From Paraburkholderia sp. D15 (lineage in GTDB: Bacteria > Pseudomonadota > Gammaproteobacteria > Burkholderiales > Burkholderiaceae), in NCBI RefSeq assembly GCF_029910215.1, contig NZ_CP110395.1:2728001-2792000 (forward strand): 64,000 nt of DNA, read 5' to 3'. Positions 1-11,245 of the stretch are shown one piece after another (the stretch's first letter is position 1; every line of letters starts with the position of its first letter). A model generated the notes under the pieces. The model had not been told where the DNA came from. It made no database searches and saw only the letters and a program-made list of their open reading frames with translations. The translations under genes and the position numbers were made by a program.

Positions 1-3000
1 AGAAAGGCGCGGGATTCAGCTGGAACATCGCGAACACCAGCGCGGTGGCGGTCAGCGCCTTTTCGCCGCCCGACAGCAGGTGAATCGTCGAATTCTTCTT
101 GCCCGGCGGTTGCGCCATCACCTGCACGCCGGCGTCGAGAATTTCGTCGCCGGTCATGATCAGCTTCGCCTGGCCGCCGCCGAACAGACGCGGGAACAGT
201 TCGCCGAAGTGGTGATTCACCTGGTCGAACGTGCCTTGCAGCAGCGTGCGCGTTTCGGCGTCGATCTTGCGGATCGCGTCTTCGAGCGTTTCGATCGCGT
301 TGTTCAGATCCAGCGACTGCGCGTCGAGGAAGCCCTTGCGCTCGGTCGCCGCCTTCAGTTCGTCGAGCGCGGCCATGTTGACGGGCCCAAGCGCGGTGAT
401 CGCGTTGTTGATGCGCGTGACTTCGCCCTGCAGGTACGACGGCTTCATGTCCGGCGTGAGCTTGGCCTGCAGCTCGGCTTCATCGACACCGGCCGCGGCC
501 AGTTGCTCGATGAACTGCTCGCCGTTCAGACGCGCGGCCTGTTCCTTCAACTGCAATTCGTTGATGCGGTCGCGCAGCGGCTGCAACGCGCGCTCGGCGG
601 TCAGACGGGTTTCGTCCGCGGCGCGCAGCTTCGCGGTCAGATCGTCCAGTTCGAGACGCGCGGCATGCAGCGCCTCTTCCTTCACCGCGCGGATGTCGAG
701 CGCGTCCTGCAAGCCGGTGTGCGCGGTCTGCTCGTTGATGGTTTCAAGCTCGGCGCGAGCGTCTTCCAGCGACGCCGCGACGCGTTCGCTCTGCTCATGC
801 GCGACCTGGATGCTGCGCTTCAACTCCTCGATGCGGTTCGCCATGTTGCGCGCGGCGAACCGCGCGTCGGTGGCGGCACGATCGAGGTCGCGCGATTGCC
901 CGCGCGCGGCGGTGAGTGCTTCGTCCAGCGCTTCGAACGCGAGCTGATGATCTTCGAAGCGGGCCTGCAATTCGGCCAGTTCGCCATCGTGACGTTCGAA
1001 ATTCGCTTCGGATTCCGCACGCATCGCGCGCTGTTCGTCGATCTGAGCGGTGATCTCTTCGAGCTCTTCGCGGATCTGCGTGCTGCGCTGCGTGTAGCGC
1101 TCATGCGCCTGCGTGAGCTTGAGCACGTCCATCTGCAATGCATGCACGCGCTGGGTCGCGCGCTCGGCCTGCTGACGCACGTCGGTCAGCGCCTGCGCGG
1201 CTTGCGTGTGCGCGGCTTCGGCGCGGATCGCGGCGGCCTTCGCTTCGTCTGCGAGCAAAGCCTGCGCGCGCACCTGGCGGCCGAGATTTTCGATTTCCTG
1301 CTGACGGGCCAGCATGCCGGCCTGTTCGGAATCGGCGGCATACAACTGCACGCCGACGCGCGTCACCACATGCCCCGCCTTGACGACGAAGGCACCGCCT
1401 TCCGGCAATTGCGAACGCGTGGCGAGCGCCTGCTGCAGGTCGTCCGCGACGAACACCTGGCTGAGCCAGTCGTTCAGCACCGCGCGAATGCCGGCGTCGT
1501 CGATCCGCACCAGCGACAGCAGCGGCCGCAACGCAGCCGGCGCGGCAACCGGCTGAGCGGCCAGCGGCGGCGCGTAGAACGCCAGCTTGGCGGGCGGCGC
1601 ATCGGTCGCGAAGGCCTTGACCCAGTCGAGATTCGACACTTCGAGCGCGGCGAGGCGCTCGCGCAGCACGGCTTCGAGCGCGGCTTCCCAGCCGGCCTCG
1701 ACATGCAGCTTCTTCCACAGACGCGGCAGGCTACCCAGTTCGTGCTTGTCGAGCCACGGCTGGATCTTGCCCTCGGTCTGCACGTTTTCCTGCAGTTGCT
1801 TGAGCGCGGCAAGCCGGGCGTCGAGCTGATGAATCTGCGCGCTTTCCGACTGCACGCGCTCCTGGGCGGCGCGCCGTTCGGCGTCCAGACGCGGCAGGGT
1901 TTCCTGCGCGTCCGCGAGACGCGCCTGGGCGTCGTGGAGAATTTCCTCGTGCTCGGCGAGCTGCATGCGCAACTCCTCGAGCTGCGTTTCGTCGGGCGCG
2001 TCGAGACCGCCCGCTTCCGACTTCAGCCGCTCGTGACGCTGCTGCAACTGCTGCAGTTGCTGGTCGGCATTGCGTTGATGCGCGGCTTCGAGCTTGAGCG
2101 CCTGTTCCGTCTGCGCGATGCCGCCGCGCTCCGCGTTCAGTTCGCTCTGCGCATCGCGCCAGCGCGCTTCGAGCGCGGGCATCGCGTCGTGCTTCGCGGC
2201 GGCTTCTTCTTCGGCGATAACGGCCTTTTCCTCGGCGACGGCGAGTTGTTCCTCGGCATCTTCGAGATCGCCTTGCGCCTTTTCCGCCTGCGATTGCCAC
2301 TGTTCGCGCTGCGCGGTCAACGCGGCGATCTGCGCCTGCACGCGGTTACGCGATTCGACGATGAACTTGATCTCGGCTTCGAGCCGGCTGACTTCCGCGT
2401 TGGCCTCGTAGAGCGCGCCTTGCGCGCCCTGCATCGCATCGCTCGCGGAGTAATGCGCGACGCGCAGCGTTTCGAGCTGCGCCTCGACTTCGCGCAGCTT
2501 TGCGGTCTGCGCTTCAAGGTCGATCTGCGCCTGTTCGATCGCGCGCTGCTGACGTTCCTGCTCGCCGCCGGCTTCGTTCTTGCGCAACAGCCACAGGAGA
2601 CGCTGCTTCTCTTCGCCGTCGCTTTGCAGATCCTTGTATTTCGTCGCGACGATCGCCTGCGCTTCGAGCTTCTCGAGATTCGCGCCGAGTTCGCGGACGA
2701 TGTCCTCGACCCGCGTCAGATTCTCGCGCGTGTCGTGCAGACGGTTTTCGGTTTCGCGGCGGCGTTCCTTGTACTTGGACACGCCCGCGGCTTCCTCCAG
2801 GAACACCCGCAGTTCCTCGGGCTTCGCCTCGATCAGCCGCGCGATCATGCCCTGCCCGATGATCGCGTAGGCGCGCGGCCCGAGACCGGTGCCGAGGAAG
2901 ATGTCCTGGATGTCGCGGCGGCGCGCCGGCAGATTGTTGATGTAGTAGCTCGAGGTGCCGTCGCGCGTGAGCACGCGCTTCACGGCGATTTCGGCATACT

Positions 3001-3289
3001 GGCCCCACTGGCCGGCGGCACGGCCGTCGGCGTTGTCGAACACGAGTTCGACACTGGCACGGCTGCCCGGCTTGCGCGCGGTCGAGCCGTTGAAGATCAC
3101 GTCCTGCATCGACTCGCCGCGCAGCTCGGAGGCGCGCGATTCGCCGAGCACCCAGCGCACGGCGTCGATGATGTTGGACTTGCCGCACCCGTTCGGTCCG
3201 ACCACGCCGACAAGCTGGCCCGGAACCTGGAAATGCGTGGGATCGACGAATGACTTGAAGCCAGCGAGTTTGATCGAGGTCAGACGCAC
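1..3289 (-). CDS. smc: Chromosome segregation ATPase Smc (C-terminal end beyond the window)
   Basis: Core subunit of the SMC-ScpAB condensin, which organises and segregates the chromosome. Translated from a GTG at 3289 the protein begins MRLTSIKLAGFKSF and has the N-terminal Walker A GPNGCGKS near residue 34. Long Glu/Arg/Ala-rich coiled coils follow. A globular hinge is encoded roughly at 1330-1800, and a second coiled coil leads to the ABC signature LLSGGEKALTATALVF close to the window edge. About 1,096 codons are present, so the last 70 or so residues with Walker B lie to the left of base 1. The opposite strand is open for over 1,000 codons, but that is a GC-rich antisense shadow. A weak minus-strand -10 (TATGAT) lies upstream near 3440. 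Identification is secure; the GTG start rests on the family N-terminus. Confidence 0.96.
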   Translation of the reverse strand, partial: MRLTSIKLAGFKSFVDPTHFQVPGQLVGVVGPNGCGKSNIIDAVRWVLGESRASELRGESMQDVIFNGSTARKPGSRASVELVFDNADGRAAGQWGQYAEIAVKRVLTRDGTSSYYINNLPARRRDIQDIFLGTGLGPRAYAIIGQGMIARLIEAKPEELRVFLEEAAGVSKYKERRRETENRLHDTRENLTRVEDIVRELGANLEKLEAQAIVATKYKDLQSDGEEKQRLLWLLRKNEAGGEQERQQRAIEQAQIDLEAQTAKLREVEAQLETLRVAHYSASDAMQGAQGALYEANAEVSRLEAEIKFIVESRNRVQAQIAALTAQREQWQSQAEKAQGDLEDAEEQLAVAEEKAVIAEEEAAAKHDAMPALEARWRDAQSELNAERGGIAQTEQALKLEAAHQRNADQQLQQLQQRHERLKSEAGGLDAPDETQLEELRMQLAEHEEILHDAQARLADAQETLPRLDAERRAAQERVQSESAQIHQLDARLAALKQLQENVQTEGKIQPWLDKHELGSLPRLWKKLHVEAGWEAALEAVLRERLAALEVSNLDWVKAFATDAPPAKLAFYAPPLAAQPVAAPAALRPLLSLVRIDDAGIRAVLNDWLSQVFVADDLQQALATRSQLPEGGAFVVKAGHVVTRVGVQLYAADSEQAGMLARQQEIENLGRQVRAQALLADEAKAAAIRAEAAHTQAAQALTDVRQQAERATQRVHALQMDVLKLTQAHERYTQRSTQIREELEEITAQIDEQRAMRAESEANFERHDGELAELQARFEDHQLAFEALDEALTAARGQSRDLDRAATDARFAARNMANRIEELKRSIQVAHEQSERVAASLEDARAELETINEQTAHTGLQDALDIRAVKEEALHAARLELDDLTAKLRAADETRLTAERALQPLRDRINELQLKEQAARLNGEQFIEQLAAAGVDEAELQAKLTPDMKPSYLQGEVTRINNAITALGPVNMAALDELKAATERKGFLDAQSLDLNNAIETLEDAIRKIDAETRTLLQGTFDQVNHHFGELFPRLFGGGQAKLIMTGDEILDAGVQVMAQPPGKKNSTIHLLSGGEKALTATALVFAMFQLNPAPF

Positions 3290-3438
3290 GGCGATTTCGC
3301 TGTTTGAAAAGGGAAAGAATCGGGTAGCTCGCGCAGTCCGCGCGGACCGTTCGCCCGTTCGGCGGCGCGGCCCGCGACGCTGCGCGGCACGAGTGCCGGC
3401 TACACGCGGTCAGGCATGCGCCGGCTAATGAGGGGCAA

Positions 3439-4434
3439 TCATACCATCGCGCGTGAGCGGTTCTTACCGTCCTTACGGTCTGTTTCCACGCCGCCGGCAG
3501 GGCTCGCGTCCTCGCTCGCCGGGTCCGGCGGCACGGCCTTGCTGCGATGCACCCAGCTGGACAGCGCCGAGGCCAGCACGATGCACAAGCCGCCCGCCCA
3601 TTCGCGCGGACCGGGCGTCTCGCCGGCGAAAAGCCACGCGGACAAGGCGGTCACGACGATCTCGAACAGCATGATGATCGACGCCCGGTTGGCCGGCACG
3701 CGCGACAGTCCGTATTGCACCAGCATATTGTTCGACGCGAGCAGCAGGCCGAGTCCGAGCACCAGCAGACCGGCCGTGCCCAGATGCGCGCCGGTGGGCG
3801 GCGCCGGCATCGCCTCGAACAGCGACGCGCAGGCGCTGAACACCGCCGCGCCGCCGAAGATCGTCGCGGTGCGCATTTCCGGCCGCATCTCCGGCAAGAC
3901 GCGGCTCGTCTTGAGGATCAGCACGTTGCTCATCGCGAAGCCCATGCCGCCCGCGAGGCCGGCCCATTCGGCGAGATTGCCGGGCACCGGGATGCCGAGC
4001 TGCGGCGACCACAGCATGGTCATCGCGCCGGCCAGCGACAGCGCGGCGAGTCCCGCGCCCGCCCACGTCAACCGTTCGTGCAGGATGAAATGCGCGAACA
4101 GCGCGGTCCATGCCGGGGTGAGATAGAACAGCAGCAGCACGCGCATCACCTGCCCGTGAATCGAACCCCACACGAAGCCGAGATTGGTGACGCCCGCGGC
4201 CAGCGCCAGCGCGGGCAGCAGCCAGTGCCAGCGCACGGTCTTCAGCGCGCGGAAACGCACCAGCAAGACGAACAGGCAGCCGGCCGCGCTCGTCAGCGCG
4301 CTCGCCGCCGTGCCGGTCACGCCGAGCGCGGCCAGCATGCGCAGCGGATACCAGATCATTCCCCACACCGACGCGCCCAGCATGATCGCGAGCGTCGGCC
4401 AGCCGTTGCGAAGCCAGTTGGTCGTGGTGCTCAT
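3439..4434 (-). CDS. DMT/EamA family permease
   Basis: Inner-membrane transporter of the drug/metabolite superfamily, 331 residues. The sequence is about ten hydrophobic segments arranged as two EamA repeats. The first starts at WPTLAIMLGASVWGMIW and the second at about residue 165 (LAEWAGLAGGMGFAMSNVL). It ends in a charged, hydrophilic tail of about 30 residues rich in Asp, Lys and Arg. Proteins of this kind export amino acids or other small metabolites, but nothing in the sequence fixes the substrate. It lies just upstream of smc on the same strand, with 149 bases between them, and diverges from dapC. Family assignment is firm; function is unknown. Confidence 0.85.
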   Translation of the reverse strand: MSTTTNWLRNGWPTLAIMLGASVWGMIWYPLRMLAALGVTGTAASALTSAAGCLFVLLVRFRALKTVRWHWLLPALALAAGVTNLGFVWGSIHGQVMRVLLLFYLTPAWTALFAHFILHERLTWAGAGLAALSLAGAMTMLWSPQLGIPVPGNLAEWAGLAGGMGFAMSNVLILKTSRVLPEMRPEMRTATIFGGAAVFSACASLFEAMPAPPTGAHLGTAGLLVLGLGLLLASNNMLVQYGLSRVPANRASIIMLFEIVVTALSAWLFAGETPGPREWAGGLCIVLASALSSWVHRSKAVPPDPASEDASPAGGVETDRKDGKNRSRAMV

Positions 4435-4892
4435 GATGTGGCGCTCCCGTCAGGGTTCGCGTGGTGGACGCGTCCGATGCGCCCTTTGCGTCTGGAACTC
4501 CCGAGGACTGCTGCGTGCATTGCTGCTCCTGCTTCTCTTTTGCGCGAACCGTCGGCGGTTCGCGTCGTTCCCGCTGCAACGCAGTCGCTGCGCCGCCTGG
4601 CGGGTTGCGCCGGGTTGATGCCGGCGCGATTCTGTTTTTGCCTCACGGGTTCGCCTGCCATGCCGGACCCGTCCGGTGCGTGCCGCGACGAAGCGGCCGC
4701 CACGCTATAATCCTTCGTTCGCCGCCGCTATCCGCTTCCGGCCGGCGCGCATTTTTCCGCGTATGTGCCGCATGTCTTCCGCATTTGCGCCACCTACGTT
4801 GCGCGCCGCCTCAGGCGTCACGCCAGCGGCCCGCGTGTCCAGCATCCCGCTTCATCCGTCTGCGCCCACTCTCGATCAGGCTCGTCCGCCCA
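4435..4892. other. Divergent intergenic region, permease/dapC
   Basis: 458 bases without a convincing gene. Open frames that cross it are upstream extensions of dapC or antisense shadows. It should carry the promoters of the permease (minus) and dapC (plus); the only clear element is a TATAAT at 4706-4711. Confidence 0.6.
4706..4711 (+). promoter_or_regulatory. Possible -10 element for dapC
   Basis: A perfect TATAAT stands out in GC-rich surroundings, about 180 bases before the dapC start. No good -35 hexamer is visible at 16-18 bases, so this is a tentative promoter. Confidence 0.4.
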
Positions 4893-6131
4893 GTGAACCC
4901 GCTACTCGACTCTCTCCAGCCCTATCCGTTCGAAAAGCTGCGCGCGCTTTTCAAGGACGTCACGCCGCCCGCCGGCCTCGCGCACATCAGCTTCGGCATC
5001 GGCGAGCCGAAACATCCGACGCCCACGCTGATCCGCGACGCCGTGATCGCGTCGCTCGGCGGTCTCGCCGCGTATCCGGCCACGGCCGGCACGCCGGCGC
5101 TGCGCGAAGCGATCGCGGCATGGGTCACGCAGCGCTACCATCTGTCGCCGGTCGATCCGGCCACCCAGGTGCTACCGGTGTCGGGCTCGCGCGAGGCGCT
5201 GTTCGCGCTCGCGCAGACGGTGCTCGATCCGAAGCGTGGCCGCGGCCAGGCTGATGGCCAGGCTGACAACGAGCCTGCGATCGTACTCTGTCCGAACCCG
5301 TTCTACCAAATCTACGAAGGCGCCGCGTTGCTTGCCGGCGCGCAGCCGTACTTCGTGAACAGCGACCCGGCGCGCAACTTCGCGTGCGACTATTCGGCGG
5401 TCCCCGCCGATATCTGGGCGCGCACCCAGCTGCTGTACGTATGCTCGCCGGGCAACCCGACCGGCGCGGTGCTCACGCTCGACGACTGGCGCGAACTGTT
5501 CGCGCTGTCGGACCGCTACGGCTTCGTGATCGCGTCGGACGAATGCTATTCGGAGATCTACTTCGACGAAGCGCAGCCGCCGCTCGGCGGTCTGGAAGCG
5601 GCGCAGCGCTTGGGCCGCGGTTTCGAGCGGCTCGTGATGCTGTCGAGCCTGTCCAAGCGCTCGAACGTGCCGGGCATGCGCTCCGGCTTCGTGGCCGGCG
5701 ACGCCGCGATCCTCAAGGACTTCCTGCTATACCGGACATACCACGGCGCGGCCTTGTCGACGGTATTCCAGAATGCCAGCATCGCGGCCTGGAACGACGA
5801 GACGCACGTGCGCGAGAACCGCGCGAAGTATCTGCAGAAGTTTTCCACCGTCACGCCGATGCTCGCCGAGGTGCTCGACGTGCGTCTGCCGGACGCCGCG
5901 TTCTACCTGTGGGCGGACGTCTCGCGCACCGGCCTGTCGGACACCGAGTTCGCCCAGCGCCTTTACGCCGACTATAATGTGACGGTTCTGCCCGGCTCGT
6001 TCCTCGCGCGCACCGCGCACGGCGTGAACCCCGGCCGCAATTTCGTGCGCATGGCGCTGGTCGCCGACGTCGACGAATGCACGCAAGGCGCACAGCGTAT
6101 CGTCGACTTTTGCCGCTCGCTCGCGGGCTGA
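4893..6131 (+). CDS. dapC: Succinyldiaminopimelate aminotransferase DapC
   Basis: PLP-dependent class I/II aminotransferase, 412 residues, which forms N-succinyl-LL-2,6-diaminopimelate from the 2-amino-6-oxo precursor in lysine and peptidoglycan synthesis. The GTG at 4893 ([16 protein letters not shown]) was chosen because this is the family N-terminus; the open frame extends further upstream without similarity to the fold. The PLP lysine is K255 in [14 protein letters not shown], and [11 protein letters not shown] carries the substrate-binding Asn. Near residues 115-130 there is a short tandem duplication (GQADGQAD) in a surface loop. dapD follows after 152 bases, then dapE further on, which supports DapC over a generic aminotransferase. 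Confidence 0.93.
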   Translation: MNPLLDSLQPYPFEKLRALFKDVTPPAGLAHISFGIGEPKHPTPTLIRDAVIASLGGLAAYPATAGTPALREAIAAWVTQRYHLSPVDPATQVLPVSGSREALFALAQTVLDPKRGRGQADGQADNEPAIVLCPNPFYQIYEGAALLAGAQPYFVNSDPARNFACDYSAVPADIWARTQLLYVCSPGNPTGAVLTLDDWRELFALSDRYGFVIASDECYSEIYFDEAQPPLGGLEAAQRLGRGFERLVMLSSLSKRSNVPGMRSGFVAGDAAILKDFLLYRTYHGAALSTVFQNASIAAWNDETHVRENRAKYLQKFSTVTPMLAEVLDVRLPDAAFYLWADVSRTGLSDTEFAQRLYADYNVTVLPGSFLARTAHGVNPGRNFVRMALVADVDECTQGAQRIVDFCRSLAG

Positions 6132-6283
6132 GTTCGCGGCGGGTTACGACACAGCAGCAGCGACAGGAACAGTGGCGGGAGCAATGTCCATGCGCGCGGC
6201 GCTTCGGCGTCGCGAGCCACTGCCCCGCGCACCGCGCGCCGCATTCCCATCTTCAGACTTCAACTCTTCAGAAAATCACGCAT

Positions 6284-7111
6284 ATGTCGCAACAACTTCA
6301 GAGCATCATTGACAACGCCTGGGAAAACCGCGCCGAACTGTCGCCGAAGGCCGCTCCGGCCGACGTGCGCGAAGCCGTCGCCCACGCGATCGAACAACTG
6401 GACAAGGGTGCGCTGCGCGTCGCCGAGAAGAAGGACGGCGGCTGGGTCGTCAATCAGTGGCTGAAGAAGGCCGTGCTGCTGTCGTTCCGCCTCGAAGACA
6501 ACGCGCCGATGCCGGCCGGCGGCTACAGCCAGTTCTACGACAAGGTGCCGTCGAAGTTCGCCAACTACACCGCCGAAGACTTCGCGGCCGGCGGCTTCCG
6601 CGTGGTGCCGCCCGCCATTGCGCGCCGCGGCTCGTTCATCGCGAAGAACGTCGTGTTGATGCCGTCGTACACCAACATCGGCGCCTACGTCGACGAAGGC
6701 ACGATGGTCGACACGTGGGCCACCGTCGGCTCGTGCGCGCAGATCGGCAAGAACGTGCACCTGTCGGGCGGCGTGGGCATCGGCGGCGTGCTGGAGCCGC
6801 TGCAGGCGAACCCGGTCATCATCGAGGACAACTGCTTCATCGGCGCGCGCTCGGAAGTCGTGGAAGGCGTGATCGTCGAGGAAAACTCGGTGATCTCGAT
6901 GGGCGTGTACCTCGGCCAGAGCACCAAGATCTACGACCGCGAAACCGGCGAAGTCACCTACGGCCGCATTCCGGCGGGCTCGGTGGTGGTGGCGGGCAAC
7001 CTGCCGTCGAAGGACGGCTCGCACAGCCTGTACTGCGCGGTGATCGTCAAGAAGGTCGACGCGAAGACCCGCGCGAAGGTCGGCCTGAACGAGCTGCTGC
7101 GAGGCGATTGA
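6284..7111 (+). CDS. dapD: Tetrahydrodipicolinate N-succinyltransferase DapD
   Basis: Transfers succinyl from succinyl-CoA to tetrahydrodipicolinate, the step that commits the succinylase branch of lysine synthesis. The product is 275 residues, matching the E. coli enzyme (274), and starts [16 protein letters not shown]. The centre and C-terminal part show the left-handed beta-helix hexapeptide pattern (for example [20 protein letters not shown]), typical of trimeric acyltransferases. The ATG at 6284 is preferred over the upstream extension because it gives the canonical length. The stop overlaps the next start by one base (TGATG), so the ArsC-like gene is translationally coupled to it. Confidence 0.97.
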   Translation: MSQQLQSIIDNAWENRAELSPKAAPADVREAVAHAIEQLDKGALRVAEKKDGGWVVNQWLKKAVLLSFRLEDNAPMPAGGYSQFYDKVPSKFANYTAEDFAAGGFRVVPPAIARRGSFIAKNVVLMPSYTNIGAYVDEGTMVDTWATVGSCAQIGKNVHLSGGVGIGGVLEPLQANPVIIEDNCFIGARSEVVEGVIVEENSVISMGVYLGQSTKIYDRETGEVTYGRIPAGSVVVAGNLPSKDGSHSLYCAVIVKKVDAKTRAKVGLNELLRGD

Positions 7112-7476
7112 TGGCGCGCGGCACGAAGACCGTCGTGTACGGCATCCCGAACTGCGACACCGTGAAGAAGGCCCGCGTGTGGCTGGAAGAGCACGGCGTC
7201 GAGTTCGAGTTTCACGACTTCAAGAAGCATGGCGTGACCGAGCCGCTGGTGCAGGACTGGCTGAAGGACGTCAAGCTCGACGCGCTGCTGAACCGTCGCG
7301 GCACGACATGGCGCGGCCTGTCCGACGACATGAAGGCGGCGGCGGACACGCAGCCGGGCGCGATCGCGTTGATGATCCACAAGCCGTCGGTGATCAAGCG
7401 GCCGGTGCTGGTGGTCAACGGCCGCGTCAAGTCGCTCGGTTTTTCCGCCGACGAGTACGCGGCGCTGTTTGCTTGA
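7111..7476 (+). CDS. ArsC/Spx-family protein (YffB-like)
   Basis: Small thioredoxin-fold protein of 121 residues in the ArsC/Spx family. It begins [20 protein letters not shown]; the single N-terminal Cys (C15) sits where ArsC has its active-site Cys, and there is no second Cys of a CxxC motif. The C-terminal KPSVIKRPVLVVNG is the family signature around the conserved Arg. The E. coli homologue YffB is also encoded just before dapE and has been linked to glutathione-dependent thiol chemistry rather than arsenate resistance. Its start overlaps the dapD stop by one base. The role next to the dap genes is unknown. Confidence 0.88.
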   Translation: MARGTKTVVYGIPNCDTVKKARVWLEEHGVEFEFHDFKKHGVTEPLVQDWLKDVKLDALLNRRGTTWRGLSDDMKAAADTQPGAIALMIHKPSVIKRPVLVVNGRVKSLGFSADEYAALFA

Positions 7477-7483
7477 ACGCTGT

Positions 7484-7562
7484 TCGCGTGAGCACGGTTT
7501 GCATAAGCGATTGCATGAGCTTGACCGCATAAGCATGACCGCATGAGCGCGGTCGCATGAGT
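7484..7562. repeat. Degenerate short tandem repeat (GCATRAGC type)
   Basis: Directly after the ArsC-like gene the sequence repeats variants of gcataagc/gcatgagc at irregular 8-16 base intervals, about six copies. No protein is supported here. Confidence 0.6.
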
Positions 7563-7602
7563 CCGGCGCGGCCTCGCCGCGCGTCCCGCACATCGCGGGT
7601 AA

Positions 7603-8814
<1,212 letters not shown>

Positions 8815-8825
8815 CCGATCGACTG

Positions 8826-8852
8826 AAGAACCAAAGAACCAAAGAACCCAAG
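8826..8852. repeat. Tandem AAAGAACC repeat
   Basis: Three adjacent copies of (a)aagaacc and a partial fourth fill the short gap between dapE and prmB. The last part (cccaaggac) overlaps the likely prmB ribosome-binding site, so copy number could alter its spacing or strength. Confidence 0.6.
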
Positions 8853-8863
8853 GACTTTTCGCG

Positions 8864-9748
8864 ATGACGCTCCCGTTTTCCACCGTTCGCGACCTGCTGC
8901 GTTTCGCGGTGTCGCGCTTCAACCAGGCTGGCCTGTCGTTCGGCCACGGCTCGGCCAACGCGTTCGACGAAGCCGCCTATCTGGTGCTGCATACGCTGCA
9001 TCTGCCGCTCGATCTGCTGGACCCGTTCCTCGACGCGCGCCTGAGCCCGGCCGAAATCGACGCCGTGCTCAACGTGATCGAACGCCGCGCGAGCGAGCGC
9101 GTGCCGGCCGCGTACATCACGCAGGAAGCGTGGATGCACGGCTACCGTTTCCACGTCGACGAGCGCGTGATCGTGCCGCGTTCGTTCATCGGCGAGTTGC
9201 TGCAGGACGGCTTGCAGCCGTACGTGGAAGATCCCGAGCAGGTCGGCGCGGTGCTGGAACTGTGCACCGGCTCCGGCTGCCTCGCGATTCTCGCGGCGCA
9301 CGCGTTTCCGAACGCGGACATCGATGCGGTGGACCTGTCCGCGCCCGCGCTCGAAGTCGCCAGACGCAACGTCGCCGACTATGAACTCGACGACCGCATC
9401 GCGCTGTTCGAAGGCGATCTGTACACACCGCTCGCCGAGCGCCGCTACGACGTGATCATCAGCAATCCGCCGTACGTGAACGCGACGTCGATGCAGGAAC
9501 TGCCGGCCGAGTACAAGCACGAGCCCGACATGGCGCTCGCGGGCGGCGCCGACGGCATGGACATCGTGCGGCGCATCATCGCGCAGGCGCGCAACTGGCT
9601 GACCGACGACGGCGTGCTGGTGGTCGAGATCGGCAACGAGCGGGCCAACGTCGAAGCGGCGTTCGGCGGCCTCGATCTGGTGTGGCTGTCGACCAGCGCC
9701 GGCGACGACAACGTGTTCCTGATCCAGGCCAACGATCTGCCGGTTTGA
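8864..9748 (+). CDS. prmB: Ribosomal protein L3 N5-glutamine methyltransferase PrmB
   Basis: SAM-dependent methyltransferase that modifies a glutamine of ribosomal protein L3; 294 residues. Motif I is LELCTGSGCLAILAAH around residue 130, and the glutamine-binding NPPY motif is ISNPPYVN. The following EPDMALAGGADGMD is characteristic of PrmB and separates it from the release-factor enzyme PrmC. It starts 49 bases after dapE on the same strand, an association common in Burkholderia. A small repeat precedes its start codon. Confidence 0.93.
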   Translation: MTLPFSTVRDLLRFAVSRFNQAGLSFGHGSANAFDEAAYLVLHTLHLPLDLLDPFLDARLSPAEIDAVLNVIERRASERVPAAYITQEAWMHGYRFHVDERVIVPRSFIGELLQDGLQPYVEDPEQVGAVLELCTGSGCLAILAAHAFPNADIDAVDLSAPALEVARRNVADYELDDRIALFEGDLYTPLAERRYDVIISNPPYVNATSMQELPAEYKHEPDMALAGGADGMDIVRRIIAQARNWLTDDGVLVVEIGNERANVEAAFGGLDLVWLSTSAGDDNVFLIQANDLPV

Positions 9749-9776
9749 CGGCGCCTCGCCAACCCTTCGTCCGCCT

Positions 9777-11228
9777 ATGCAATTCGACCTGCTTCACGTC
9801 GGTCCGCTGGTTGCTCTCGCGCACATCCTCGGCGTGATCGCCGCGTGCCACGCGATTCTCAACACCCGCACCTCGCAAGGCGCGATTGCGTGGGCCGTGT
9901 CGCTGGTCGCCATGCCCTATCTGACGCTGGTGCCGTATCTGTTCCTCGGCCGCAGCAAGTTCGCGGGGTATGCGGACGCCCGCCGCGTCGAAAACGAGTT
10001 GCTGCGCACCCGTGCGCATCCGCCGGAATGGGACACGCGCGCTTCGTCCGCGGGTTTGCCGACCCAGCAACTCGGCGCGCGGCTCGTGCATTCGCTCACG
10101 CGTCTGGGCGGCATGCCGTTCCTGCCGGGCAATGCGGTGCGCACGCTGGTGAACGGCGAAGCCACCTTCGAAGCGATCTTCGAGGCGATCGAAAACGCGC
10201 GCCGCTACGTGATCGTGCAGTTTTTCATCGTGCGCGACGACTCGCTCGGCGAGATGCTCAAGGACGCGCTGATCGCGAAAGCGCAGCAAGGCGTGCGCGT
10301 GTACTTCCTGTACGACAGCATCGGCAGTTTCGATCTGCCGCACCGCTACGTGGCTTCGCTGCGCGCGGCGGGCGTCGAAACGCATCCGTTCGCGACCAAC
10401 CGGCGCTTCGTGAACCGGCTGCAACTGAATTTCCGCAATCACCGCAAGATCGTCTCGGTGGATGGCGAACGCGCGTTCGTCGGCGGTCATAACGTGGGTG
10501 TGGAGTATCTGGGCGGCAAGCCGCCGCTCTCGCCATGGCGCGATACCCATATCGAAGTACGCGGCCCGACGGTGGCCAGCATCCAGTTCGTCTTCACCGA
10601 GGACTGGTACTGGGCGACCCAGCAACTGCCCGAATTCGACATGCCGCCCGCGCCGCCCGCCGATCCGCTCACGGCGCCCGGCATGCACTGCCTCGTCGTG
10701 CCGAGCGGACCGGCCGACAAGCAGGAGACCTGCTCGCTCTTTTTCGTCGAGGCGATCAACGCCGCGCGCGAGCGGATCTGGATTACCTCGCCCTATCTCG
10801 TACCCGACGAAGCGGTGTTCTCGGCCTTGCGGCTCGCGGTGCTGCGCGGCGTGGATGTGCGCATCCTGATTCCGAGCCGGCGCGATCACCGCGTGGTCTT
10901 CGCCGCGTCGAAGCTGTATGCGTTCGACTGCCTGCGCGCGGGCATCCGCATCTTCCGTTATCAGCCTGGCTTCCTGCACCAGAAGGTCGTGCTGATCGAC
11001 AACGTGGCCGCCGCGATCGGCAGCGCCAATCTCGACAACCGTTCGTTCCGTCTGAACTTCGAAATCATGGTGCTGACGGTGGACCGTCATTTCGCCGACG
11101 AGGTCGAGACGATGCTGCTGAACGACTTCGCCGAATCGCGCGAAATCGACCGCAACGAATACCGGCAGGCCAGCGCGCTGCGCCGCGTGGCGATGCACGT
11201 GGCGCGGCTCTTTTCACCGGTGCTGTAG
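9777..11228 (+). CDS. cls: Cardiolipin synthase (phospholipase D family)
   Basis: Condenses two phosphatidylglycerol molecules to cardiolipin and glycerol at the inner membrane. The 483-residue protein has the expected two N-terminal membrane segments (about residues 5-25 and 35-55, including AWAVSLVAMPYLTLVPYLF). It also has two HKD motifs: HRKIVSVDGERAFVGGHN from H222 and HQKVVLIDNVAAAIGSANLD from H401. Length and domain order match ClsA-type enzymes. It starts 28 bases after prmB on the same strand and ends 17 bases before the convergent peroxidase gene. Confidence 0.93.
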   Translation: MQFDLLHVGPLVALAHILGVIAACHAILNTRTSQGAIAWAVSLVAMPYLTLVPYLFLGRSKFAGYADARRVENELLRTRAHPPEWDTRASSAGLPTQQLGARLVHSLTRLGGMPFLPGNAVRTLVNGEATFEAIFEAIENARRYVIVQFFIVRDDSLGEMLKDALIAKAQQGVRVYFLYDSIGSFDLPHRYVASLRAAGVETHPFATNRRFVNRLQLNFRNHRKIVSVDGERAFVGGHNVGVEYLGGKPPLSPWRDTHIEVRGPTVASIQFVFTEDWYWATQQLPEFDMPPAPPADPLTAPGMHCLVVPSGPADKQETCSLFFVEAINAARERIWITSPYLVPDEAVFSALRLAVLRGVDVRILIPSRRDHRVVFAASKLYAFDCLRAGIRIFRYQPGFLHQKVVLIDNVAAAIGSANLDNRSFRLNFEIMVLTVDRHFADEVETMLLNDFAESREIDRNEYRQASALRRVAMHVARLFSPVL

Positions 11229-11245
11229 ACGCCAGGCTTTCACGC

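Noticed and set aside
80..3253. 1,057-codon open frame on the plus strand opposite smc
   Set aside because: Antisense to a fully recognisable Smc; Arg/Leu/Asp-biased composition without any domain, as expected for the complement of GC-rich coding DNA.
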